Shown: positions 1-11,300 of the stretch, piece after piece
Position numbering within the stretch: position 1 is the first letter of the stretch
Layout of the letters: each line of letters starts with the position of its first letter
Source of the DNA: Erythrophleum ivorense
Lineage: Eukaryota; Streptophyta; Magnoliopsida; Fabales; Fabaceae
DNA: 64,000 bases
Assembly: GCA_026724425.1 (NCBI GenBank)
Contig: JAIUCV010000004.1
Location: 3,606,001-3,670,000 of the forward strand
Direction of reading: 5' to 3'
Translations under genes and position numbers: made by a program
Notes under the pieces: model-generated
The model's input: the letters and a program-made list of their open reading frames with translations, nothing else
Told to the model about the DNA's origin: nothing
The model's database searches: none

Positions 1-522
1 GGCCTGGCCTTAAATTTTTTTTAAATTTTTTTTGTGCCCGAGTCAACCCGACTTGATTTGACTGGGTAAGGTCGGGCTCATCGGGCCTTTGAACCTGGTG
101 AACACCCTTGCTAATAGCAATGAGTTTTTGCAATGTTTGTAAAACATTGACTCTACAATGATACGTCTTACAGATAAGATATCTCAAGCTTTTCGGTAAT
201 TAAGTCAGTAACTTCACAATGCCTTTTGATTTTGGAACACTTTTGATGATTGTGATAGATGCTAATGATGGCCTAATTTCTTTTTTTGGATTATTACATT
301 TTACTCTCTTGATTGCTTGAACTATTTATTTATGCTGGATTAATCTTCTAATTTTTTAACTTTCACCTTTTTTGCTATTGACAAAAAATGGGAGAACACT
401 ATGCAAATTGCTTAACTTTGATTTACTTTGATTATTCTGTGCTTAATTATATTGCCTATTTGTCTAATTGTGAATATTATTTTGTGCCTACTTATTTATT
501 GCTTGAATCTTGCATGGATTTA
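1..522. other. AT-rich sequence without a recognisable gene
   Basis: No sustained open frame or RNA gene is visible. The first 110 bases are richer in GGGC/GCCC words than the rest. Short GGGC-rich blocks of this kind are common in plant non-autonomous transposons, but I see no terminal repeats. The rest is probably the decayed 3' internal part of the Copia element whose LTR begins near 644. Confidence 0.3.
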
Positions 523-1760
523 GAGGGAGCATAAAGTGTTACTTTTTGATTTTTCTCATGTATAAATTCAGGGGGGGAGCTTAAAATGAACTTTTACATA
601 AAATTTTTGCATAATGGTTTTTTCATCATAAAAAAGAAGAGATTGTTGGCCCAAGGTTATAAGCCCAAAGACTTTGATGATAAAAAAACCTAATGAATAT
701 TTATGTAAAAGCCCATTTGAAGTCTTTGGCCCTTTGAGTAAATCTTACTAACCAAAATTGTTTCAGTCCATGGTATATAAATGTTTCAATTGCTAAGAAA
801 AGATAATGAGCTAAACAACACATCAATTAATGCATAAAAGACAAATAAGTTATGGGCTTTATGTAAATAGTATGGAAGAAGAAGCATTTGTTGCGCTAGT
901 CTCTTATTATTGTACAAAAATGTTTTATTTCTCTAACCATATTTTGAGCATCGTAATAGCATTAATTACAAGTTGACTAGACTAACTATTGGGAAGAGCA
1001 ACTTAAGCATCAAAAGTCTACAACACAAAAATCATTCGAACGTTAGAAGCAAAACGTGCTTGGTTTGGCTAAAAGGAACATTAGGCTCCAGAACTATTTC
1101 TAAAGGCTAGGAGAAGTAAGAATGGCTATAAATACAAAGTAATTTCAAGTGACAAGTGTAGAACATATTGTGTAGAAAATCAATAAATAACTCTTTTAAG
1201 ATTATTCTTGCTTAGTCCCTGGTAAATCAGTTTGTAAGAAGCAAAAGTTTTTTGAGCTTAAAAAGAATTTTATGACTAGTAAAGTTGTTTTGAAAAAGTT
1301 AAGGGTTAGCTATATAAAACCCTAGTGATTATTGCAATTAAGTGTGGAAAAAAGTGTTGATGGTGAGCACAAAAAAAAAAAACTATCATACTTGTAAGTT
1401 TGTTATTCTTTAGTAAGAAAAATCCCTTAAAAGTTGTTAAGGAAACTAGATATAGGGAAAATGGTTGAACCAAGATAAAATTTTTTTGTGCATTCTCTTC
1501 TTTTTGTATTTCTTGATTTGCTAACCTTGCCTCCTTCACTTTTCAAGGATCACGTGTGCCATTTAAAAACTTCATAAGTTCTGTATTTGCATTATATATA
1601 TATTTGGTGTTCCACCTTACTACTCCACTTTAACACACTTACCTATTATATTTACTCGTCTTGTGTTCATTATTATCTGTCTCCTTCTTTATCTGAACTA
1701 ATAATTTTAAAGAACAATCAATTTTTCACTTTTGCAACTTAAGAAACTTATTTTTTGTAT
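523..1760 (+). mobile_element. 3' end and LTR of a SIRE-like Copia retrotransposon
   Basis: Purine-rich tracts stand at 523-530 and 571-580 (a G run followed by AGC), and an A/G-rich tract at 630-642 lies directly before an LTR-like start TGTTGGCCCAAGG at 644. A TATA-like CTATAAATA lies at 1126-1134. Repeated G-rich tracts between pol and the 3' LTR, and an LTR of about 1 kb starting TGTTGG, are typical of SIRE/Maximus Copia elements. I could not fix the right end; 1760 is approximate. No gag-pol coding sequence lies in the window, and the 5' part would be left of base 1. Alternative: a solo LTR with decayed flank. Confidence 0.42.
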
Positions 1761-2640
1761 AACACATCTATCCACCTCTTTCTTAGGTGTGTTTATTAGA
1801 TAGATGGCTATTAAATTTACCCTTAGGTCATTTTTGAATATTTGAATTTTTTTTTTCTAAAATATGAGAAGTTTAGCTATGATTGCCAAAGTTATTCGTC
1901 GTAAATCTGCTTAGCTTGAAGAAGACTTTTTTTTTTTTCTGAATTTTCATGTCATTATTATATTCATGAAAAGTTTGTATAATTTTAACAAAAACTCAAG
2001 AAAAATTTATGTGATTTACTTTAAACTAGAAATTAGCATAGGTCAGGAAGTAAGGGATAAACTCAATAGACCGACAGATAACTGGGTAGTTTGGTTCTGG
2101 AGTCTGAACAGATGGTAACTCTATGAAATTCACAAAATCTGCCTGGTAAATTAATACATTAAAAATAAGGTTTAAGCATTTAATATTGCTCAATATTCCA
2201 GTGTGTATGCTGCTTTCTCCAGGGAGAGGAATTCATGTTGAATTTAGAGATAAGCTTCAGATATTGGAGTTTCATGTCACAAGTGATTGTATCGTCCAAT
2301 ACCCATATGATGTTAAGTCATTACTAATCAGCTCTTGACATCAAAGATCAACAGACCTTTGATGGGTTTTTAGAGTTTTTATAGTTCGGAAGAAAGTCTC
2401 TCTGCAGAACTCAAAAGAAACAATGGGCTTGGGTTTGTTTCGTATTGTCTATTCACTGTATCATTATCATTATAATAATTTCTTTTTAAAAAATTATAAT
2501 TGCAGTACCATGTTTTGTGCTCTGTTCTTGCCATATTAGCAACAGTAGAATTAAGAAAACAGACCCAGTCCTTGTGGGGATTATGTTCAAAGTGTAACTG
2601 TTTCCAAGTGACCAGGTGATGGTCAAATTGAATGATAAAA
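1761..2640. other. Intergenic, no gene seen
   Basis: AT-rich sequence with poly-T runs (for example near 1927-1939) and no long open frame, RNA gene or recognisable repeat boundary. Confidence 0.4.
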
Positions 2641-4100
2641 CGTTTAAAAATAAAAAATGGTGGGTCCCACTCAGGCGAGGTGGGAGGATTTGATTAATAC
2701 TGTATTTGGAAAAGTGGTGAGAGATCCCTTTTTATGAGAAGTAAGTAGTTTTCTAACGTGTTTTTAAACTGGCGCTAAGTAGACTACGGATGAGCGAAGA
2801 TTCCCCGCACTTCTCCCAATGGTTGCTGTTCTTAATTGGGCACTAAAATCCATTTTCTTGAGTTGACGTTCCAGCAGTGGACGTTTAAAGCACTCCTTGC
2901 TCCCTGCCCCTGGACGGGGGCAAGCAGAGCAGCTGGGGAGTTCGGAGTTCCGCCACCATTGCCAGACGTCGAGCAGCTTCAGAGTTCAGGGATCGTCTTC
3001 GTGCTTCTCTCTTCTGCAGATCAGGTAGCGAGTTCGTCTTTCTCTCTTCTTCTACGTAGTAGTTCGTTTTCTTGAACAGTACATCTGGCCCGAAATTCTT
3101 GTCGTTGATGCGTTTTGCCCCCTGAAATTTGGAGAAGCCCCATTCCAGACCCAACCAGTCATCCTCTTCTCACTCTCAACACTCAAATTTATTTTTTCTT
3201 TGCTCTTTCGAAAACTAAAGCAGGAACAAGGTTTTCGAGCTGGAAGATATTTGTACTTTATCTTTGGGACAAAAGATGTAGTCTATTTGTTTGTACTTTT
3301 GCTTTAACCTTTGATTATCTAGTTTAGGTTCAGTGTCATCCATCATGGGTTTTTTCTGTTCATGGCTTGTAATTCTGCTGGGCTGTCCTAGGGAGATGCA
3401 GTTCAGTGGTTTGATAAAATGCTTGTGTGGGATGTGCCTTTTTTGGGTCCTTTCAGCAACCATTAAGTTCATTGTCGAACTTGATTTTTGGGTTTGCAAA
3501 CTCTGTTATATGAATCTAATTGTTTTGATTAATAGTTGACGATGTATGTATTTGTTGTGAAATTTGAGTAAATCTCTGTTAGTCTTCTTGCTGTGGTATA
3601 AAAATTTGGGGTTAAATTTTTGCTAGTGATACCTTCTTGCTGTGTTTTGACTTGATATGAAACTTACTGTAGTCTAAAAATATGTGGTTAAACTTAGCTG
3701 TGTTCTGTGAAGAACCAGGGGAGTAGAAGGGAGAATACACTGAGGAAGGTGGTCACGTAGAACATTGGCGCAAGGAGGGAGGGAAGGTGAAGAGTGTTTG
3801 TTGGTTATGCAGTAAACTGTTTTAAGTTGGGGGAATAACTTGAGGACTAAATTGACTGCACAGACTTGAAAAAAAGGGGACTCTGCTTGGTTCCTTTGTC
3901 CATGCTGTTTAATTATTTTGGGTGACTCATACTTTTGTCTATATTCTCTCTCTCTCTCTCTCTGTGTGCTTTTCTTTGTGTTCTTTCTGTGTAGCTCATA
4001 TGGAACTGTATACAGAATATGATCCACGATTGTGGTATTTGTATTATACACATCAGTGTTGACCTGTTGATAAGTTTGAGTCCAGATTTAGTGATACCAT
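2641..4100 (+). other. GC-richer block, possible orphan promoter and 5' exon
   Basis: Bases 2750-3180 are clearly richer in C and G, with CpG, than everything around them, and contain CT-rich stretches of the kind found in plant 5' UTRs. A good 5' splice site context (GATCAG|GTAGCG) occurs near 3018-3029, followed by T-rich intron-like sequence. Open frames on both strands (2836-3075 plus, 2885-3154 minus) are short and match no family I recognise. It could be the start of an unrelated gene broken off by rearrangement, the first exon of a non-coding RNA, or a promoter copied by a transposon. I cannot choose between these. Confidence 0.25.
3945..3963. repeat. TC dinucleotide microsatellite
   Basis: About nine and a half TC units read directly from the sequence, followed by a short TG run. 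Confidence 0.9.
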
Positions 4101-4243
4101 ATTATTCTCATGAAACTTTGATATTCTTTCTGTATTGCTCTGTAAACTTGATTAAAGAAAGAAAAGAAGAAATTTAATTAAGATGATACTGTTTGTGAAA
4201 CATGAGGATTGCAAAAATGATAAACTAAATGTGAATTTTAGAC

Positions 4244-4380
4244 TACTTTTCAAGCTGCTATTGGATGCAGGTAAAAGGGCTAAAGAATAAATGGTAGTTT
4301 CTAGCCCATTTTTTTTTTCAAGCTGCTATTTGATGCAGGTAAATAGGCTAGAGTACTTTTCAAGCTGCTATTGGATGTAA
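4244..4380 (+). repeat. Three local copies of a short repeat
   Basis: The core CAAGCTGCTATTGGATG (one copy has TTTGATG) occurs three times, starting near 4251, 4319 and 4361, each followed by a purine-rich tail. Flanking words such as ATGAGGATTGC also recur at 4203 and 4383. This looks like a small tandem duplication upstream of TNL gene 1. Confidence 0.65.
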
Positions 4381-4519
4381 AAATGAGGATTGCCGATTTC
4401 TTTTTCTCCTTTTCACTAATTATTTTATGGACTGGGCTGGGCTGGCCTATTTTTTTAAAACAGTACTGGGGCCAGGCCCAATTTTTGTAAACTTTTTTTT
4501 TATTGGCCTGTGATCAGGT

Positions 4520-5334
4520 CTAAATGCATTTGGTTATTCTGATCTGATCAGATAATGAATTTATAATTTCATACTTATCAATGATTGCCTCCAGGCTTCC
4601 TCTTTGATTTTTTTTGTCTTTCTCTGATTAGTTAGTTAAAATTATGTGAAATAGACACAAAAAAATATTCTTATAATATATACTATATAGTAGAGTTAAT
4701 ATGGTGTTAATTATAGAGAAGGATAACTCACAGAAAGTGAATTGTTTGGAGAGAACTGAAGATAAAGTGAGAGAGATGTAAAGTTATGAGAATTGAATCT
4801 ATAAAATATAAATTAATTTTAGAGTATTTTTTTACAAGCCTTTTTAAGGGTAATTTAATCATTCTTAATTTGTGTAAGTTGCACCAGACTAGCACAAAAA
4901 GAATTGACCAAATTCTAATTTATTGATGAAATATAAGGAAAACATTAATAAAAATTAATAAATGTATGTTATGTTGCCCACTTGAGAACAACCATATATA
5001 AATCGGTCTTTGCTCTTTCCTCTGCACTTGTGAATTGTGATATCTCTAGATCATAGTTCATTGAATTTAGATCATAGCAGTGAGCTGAGGATATATGTAA
5101 AATCTGTTCAATAGCATATATACGCAGTATCGTTCATTATATATCAATTATTATAGATCTTGCATAACTTTTTTTAATCCAGCACCTATTAGACATTTTT
5201 TTTTTGGGGGCGAGAGTCTAGCTTTTAATTACGTATATGATTCCTTTCCCTTTTCTTTTTTTCTTTGGCAAATGATATAATTATGTTGTTGTAGGTTACA
5301 ATTTGGACACTAAACCAAAAGGTAGAAACCCGCA
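4520..5334 (+). promoter_or_regulatory. Promoter and 5' UTR of TNL gene 1
   Basis: This region is alignable by eye with the upstream regions of TNL gene 2 (from about 27300), of the TIR pseudogene (from about 34100) and of the relic at 36595-37010, through shared words such as TCTGATCAGATAATGAATTT. A TATA-like ATATATAAA lies at 4994-5002. A W-box core TTGACC lies at 4904-4909; WRKY factors bind such sites in defence genes, but one short motif proves nothing. A conserved 3' splice site (TTGTTGTAG) just before GTTACAATTTGGACAC suggests a 5' UTR intron ending at about 5293. The donor seen in gene 2 (GAG|GTAAGG) reads GAGCTGAGG here, so gene 1 must use another donor or not splice. Confidence 0.5.
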
Positions 5335-8300
5335 ATGGCACTTAGAGTCCGAGGAGAATCTTCCGCAACCTCTTCTAATTCTAATTCAACTTCAAAATGG
5401 AGATTTCACGTTTTCTTGAGTTTTATGGGACAAGACACTCGAAGGAATTTTACAGATCACTTATATTCTGCTTTATGGAAAAGAGGTATCATAACTTTTA
5501 GGGATGACGAAGGAATGGAGAAAGGAGAAGATGTACCACAACAACTCTTAAAAGCAATTGAGGATTCTCTTTGTGCAATTGTAGTTCTCTCCAAAAATTA
5601 TGCTTTCTCTACTTGGTGTTTGGATGAACTTCAAAATATTCTTGAATCTAGAAATAAACTGGGTCGAAAAGCTTTCTCCATCTTCTATGGCGTAGATCCG
5701 TCTGATGTAAGACACCAAAGAGAAAGTTTTGCCGAAGCTTTAAAGAAACATGAAGAGAGATTTAGAGAAAGCAAAGAAAAGGTGCAAAGATGGAGAGATG
5801 CTTTGACAGAAGCTGCCAACTTATCTGGTTGGAACTCTAGGGATCAGTAAGTGTTTTTTTATTTTTTTTGGATAGATTATCTTTTGATAATTTAATCATA
5901 TATTAAATTTGCATTAGTTTTTGTTTTTATTCGTCTTTTCTTATATGTTGGTTGAAACCGAATATAATGATTTTGCTAAGGCATAAATGTTAAATATTCA
6001 ATACAGTAGAATAGTATCATCAATTAGGGGTGACAAAGAAAATCCATGATTCATAAACCATTTGATCCTTTTGGTATTTTATCAATGCGACCTAATTCAT
6101 TACAATTATAGAGTTTAATGAACATGTTAATTTGGATTCATCTTCTTAACTAATGAATAGCTATGTATAAATAATGGATATCTGTTAAAGTCACTCAAAT
6201 TAAATATATAGAACAACAATCTAGAATTTTTTATTGTTGGTTTACTTTTGATATTTGCTTCGGCATTTGTCTCAACTTTTTCCCTCACGTTTCAGTCATT
6301 TTTTAGAGAAAATATTATTTGGTTTACGAGAAACTATAGTATTATTCTTGTGCTATGCACGGATGCACTTTATAACTGTATTTAGTATTTAATGATTTAA
6401 ATGATTTTAATTATATATATAATTTTAATTAAGAAAATAATATTTATATACAATTCATTAAATAATTTAAAAATACAAATCACATATGAAAATAATCCTA
6501 GTATGTGATGAATAAAAATTGGGAAAAAATTGCATTTCTATTTCTATGCTTCTATCAAAAAATAAAATCAAAAGAAATATTAGATTCTACAACTTAACAA
6601 ATAATATAATTACGTGATTTCAATCTTGTTAACTCTTTTAAATTCTTATTAAAATAATTACTGAAATATTTGATGTATATTGTATACTATCTAGAATCTC
6701 ATCTTAGTATAATTTGAACCACACATTTGGCTTTAATAATTATTTTTTCTAATAACTAAAGCCTTAATACATTTTTGTAAAGCAGAAAGAAAATTGACAT
6801 TATTTTTTGTCAACTTAGTAAACTAATTTCAAAGTATTGTTATAAACTATTACTTAACATCAATCTTTCTTTCCTTTTTGCCATAAAATTTGGAATCTAT
6901 TTCCAAATAAAGCAAACCTATAGAGTCTAAAACACAAGAAATCATAACACAAAACGACACAAAGACACATAGGCATGCCTGGCACAAATAATACAAATCA
7001 AATTGAGTCCTTGCTTTATCCTACAAGACTGAAATTGCAAGACTCACAATACACACATGCACGCATATAAACCTTGATTTTCAATACCTGTTTATAGGGG
7101 TCAAGAGTAAGACAGAAAAAGAATGAGGAAGTTTAACCCAGTTTGAGAGTATTGTATTGCTACAAGGGATTTCCTCTCATAGCTAAGGAGAATAAGGGGT
7201 TGTCAATAGTCACTAGTAGGTGTTGTGTTTGCTTGGGGTTGAGTGATTGTTTTCTAGGGATGGCAGATGATGTTTTTAAGGGTTTATGTCTCTTATATAG
7301 CTAGAGATTTGAGCCAATTGTTGCTTGATCTTTTAAGGTTTTGTGATGTCTCCATATGTATGAGTCTTGGCAATGTGGGCTAGACAGTTTTAGGCCTATG
7401 GGAATATTAGGCTTATAAGGCTCCCATAACACTTGCCCTAAGTCTGCTAGTGAAGTCTCAAGCTGAGTGGGTTTAAAGAAGTGTGTATTTAAGCTTCCTA
7501 TTTTGAAAATTTGAGCAGTTGTTTTGTTTGTGTTGCCTTGGTGGCAACTGAGATTTCTTTGAAAGTGATTACACTATCTCTGCTCCATGGAAAGGAATTC
7601 GTTTGTCTCCTTAAGGTTTTTTTGCAAAGGCAAGTCTAGTAGTGACATCTTGTTGTGCTTTGTCTTTGGCCTATTTTGTGTATTCTAGGATGATTGAAGA
7701 CAATCGATAACTCTTGTGGGTTGAATTCATCGTTTCTTTTTGGTTTAGCCTTTTCTTCTTAGAGTTTTCCTCATTCCTCCAAACACCAATTTTGACGTGA
7801 TGTGGTGTGTGTATGAGGATCATCCTTTTCATGGGCTTTAATTTCTTCCTCATCCTTTCATTAGAACAATTTTAATCGAGTATAGCTGCTCTTTGACATA
7901 GTTGATCCATTTGCCATTGTAGTGATTATTAATTTTATTCTTGGGCAAGTTGTGTTGGCTTTACAATTCATAGTCTTTATCACTTTTTGTAGTCTGAAGC
8001 AATGTTGAGATAAGGATGAAGGTTAGTGGGAGTTTCTACCTTAAGTGGAGGGTTTTTTCGAGGCTCATCATTTGTTTTGTGATTGGAAATGTTGCTTCTT
8101 TCTAGTGGAACTTTGCTTAGGTTATGGCCTTAGAGTTGTTTGCTTAAATCAAGGATAGGGAGATTTTGCACCTTGGAAGTATTTTTTGGATGCTCATTTT
8201 GCAAGTGATACTAGGGGCCTTTGAACTTTCGCAAGGGTGTTTCTTGATGGGCTGGTTAATGTTCATCGCCATTTGACTAGCAGGGTGCTATGCTAGGATG

Positions 8301-11300
8301 GTGTTGAGGGTATCGAGGCTGATTCTTCCTATTGACTTCCCTTAATTCTGTTTTAGGCCCAAGTGGGCTTGAGTTCAATATGTTCCTCCTTTCCTTTCTG
8401 GTTCTGTGCTTGAGGTTATACTTGCAAGTGTTGCTACATGTCCTTGTTTTGATGTTCATGCCTTAGACAGTTATCTTTTTGTGTCTTTGAAATGAGTGGT
8501 CCTTTGGACATTAGCCAACTTTTTGTCTCCCTTTCTTCCCCCATCAACCTTGTATTTCTAATTTCTCCCCTCTTTGCATTTCTTTGTCCTTTGTAGGTCT
8601 ATGAGGAGATCTAAAGGAAAGGGCAAAAAGAAGGGGCCTTTTGCCATTCCCATGTGAGGGAATTTGAGAGTGAGGTTATTGATTCTAATATGGATTAGCT
8701 GAGGAGAGAGTATATCGTTTCTTCAAGTTTCCTTTTGTATGTTCCTCCCAAAGGTCATGGTATTTTCCACATTGAGGGAAATGCTACGATTGTTGCAATT
8801 TTTGAAGAGTTTGGTTATGCCATTAAGTCAACTTCTTCCTTTGGCAATGATGAATATTTTGGCCTTTGTTGCCCTTTGTAGGTTTGGGGGGGGGGGTGCA
8901 ACCTACTTTTGCATTGTTTAGCTCCTTTTTCGCCTTCAATCCCTGGTCATCAGTGAAAGGTCTTTTCACTTTTGGGTATCCTAAAAATTGTAGCCTTTTT
9001 TGCCTTGATTATTGTTTGAGTACATTGAGAAGCAGTTATTATTTGTGCAAGATTCGGCTGCTTGTGGTGGCATTTCCTTTGCTTAGCAATGTATTTAGAA
9101 GGCAACAGTTATGAACTTGCACGACTTCTTGGAGATTAAATTGGGTAGTGCCCCTAAGCTTTTGACAGAAGTGGCTCACGGGTTTGCTATGGATGGTATC
9201 CCCTTAACTTTTATGACTTATGTTTTGGTCTTGTTAGGGATTGGTGTCATCACAGTTAGACAGTTTCAGCTAACTTCTCGCATAGGTATCTTTGGCAATG
9301 TTTGTTTACTTTTGCGTTAAGTTAGAGATGTTTACTGAGCTTATGTTTCTTTTTACCTCGTGCAGCTTCATAAGAAAATATGGACAGGATGGCTTACTTG
9401 GAAGGATTGAGTAGGGCCACCATCTCCAGTGGCCTAGCTAGGGTGATTGATTTTCCTTGCAATGAGTCTTTGCAGGATGCTACTCCCACAATGGCATTGT
9501 TAGGGGCTCTTGACAAGTGGAAGAGTGGCTTCAAAAAGGCATGGCTCTTATCGTCAAGCATCCTGAGGTGAATGAAGATGACAATGACGAGGATCTTATC
9601 CCACCATTGGTAACAATGTGCTCTTTTCTTGCTTATAGCCCTTATTTCGATTGGGAGTAGAAAGTGGCAGCTTTTGAGGTTGAAGTGGGAAGCTAAGGAA
9701 GACTTGTGAAAGGCTTCGTGGTGCAACGATATTGTGTAAATTATGTGTGCACTGAGAGGTTGCTAGGCTTATTTATATGCAATAAAATTATTAAGTGAGA
9801 TTAACTAGTTAAATTTACAAGCTTCACTTTGGTAAATATATCAGTCATTTTGAAGAACTAAACAAAGAAGAGAGAGATAAAAGGGAAATAATCAATGTAT
9901 TATTGCTTGAGCTTGTGACAAGCACAGTACACGTATATATGGAGTAAATAACTATGTCCTAGTTCTAATGGGACAAAAACTGAAAAAACATTATACAACT
10001 AAATAAAAAATAAAAGGACTAATCCTAATAGGGTAGAAAATGCCAACAGCTAGACTCGAAAATAAGAAATTAAAAAACAAATGATAATCGAAGCTTCTAA
10101 GGCAACTAATGTAGCTACTTGTGCAATGTTCTATGCGATATTGACTTTTAGCTTTGTAGCATGTGTGTCACCAACACTTCTCTTTAAGTTGGGAGGTAAC
10201 TATTCTTCAAACATGGCTTGGAACATAATTCTTCAAATTTGGATCTTGCCACTACCACAAGTCATCCACTTGTAAATTGGTAGGAATATAGAAGACTTCC
10301 ATTAATCCTAAATCAACCATTTAATGAAGTTTCTGTCGATCTCAACATGTTTCGTTTTATCATGATGGATAGGATTCTTCACAACTGTAGCCATATTATT
10401 ACACATAACCTTCATAAGTTTTCAAATGAAATATTTAACTCTTGAAGGACCTTTTTAATCTAGTCCTTCACATATACCTAAGGCAAGTGCATGAAACTCG
10501 GCTTCTGCACCATTGCTTGCAACAATTGGTTGCTTCTTACCTTTCTATGTAACTAGATTGCCCTATGCAAAGATGCAATGCCCAGTTGTAGACCTTTTAT
10601 TTGTCATTAAGCCTACCCAGTTTGCATTAGTGTATATTTCAATGCTTCTGTGTCCCCCTTTCTCAAAGAACAGGCTTTGTTAGGTGTCATCTTCTAATAT
10701 CTCAAAATTTTGTAAACTCCCTCTAGCTTATCTTTAGTTGGCCTATTCATAAACTAACTAGCCATACTCACAACAAAACTGATGTTAGGACAAGTATGAG
10801 AAAGGTAAGTTAGCTTATCTACCAACCTTTGGTATCTCCCAATATCCATTATTATGCCTTCCTTCTTAAGACAAAGCTTGTAGTTGACTTTTATTAGGAT
10901 GTTTGCTAGTTTGCACATCAACATCTTTGTTTCTTGTAGCAAATTTAGAGTATATTTTCTTACAAAGAGAGTAATATCCCTTCTGGTCCTTGTTACCTCC
11001 ATAGCTAAGATATATCTTACGTATCTTAAATCTTTTATTTTAAATTCAGTAGCAAGTGAGCTCTTAAGCCTAATGATCTCTTCCTCATAATCTCCTATGG
11101 CAACAATGTCATCCACATATATTATTAAGATTGCAATTCTCCTATTAGATGAAGATTTAAAGAATAATGTATGATTAGTTTGACATTGAACATAACCTAG
11201 TCTTTTTAACCACTTAGTAAATCCTTCCAACTATGCTTGAGTGACTGCTTTAAACCATAGGGATTTATGAAGCTTATACATAGTATTTGAAGTGTTTTTG

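Noticed and set aside
2885..3154. Minus-strand 89-codon open frame in the GC-richer block
   Set aside because: No recognisable domain. It overlaps a plus-strand frame of equal quality, as expected in GC-richer non-coding DNA.
9394..9726. Minus-strand 110-codon open frame
   Set aside because: It lies opposite a coding-like plus-strand stretch in inserted DNA and has no domain; it is probably a shadow frame.
10754..11230. RT with YVDD considered as an integrated pararetrovirus
   Set aside because: Integrase precedes RT, and the element has LTRs with an initiator-Met PBS and a near-TSD, so it is a Copia retrotransposon.
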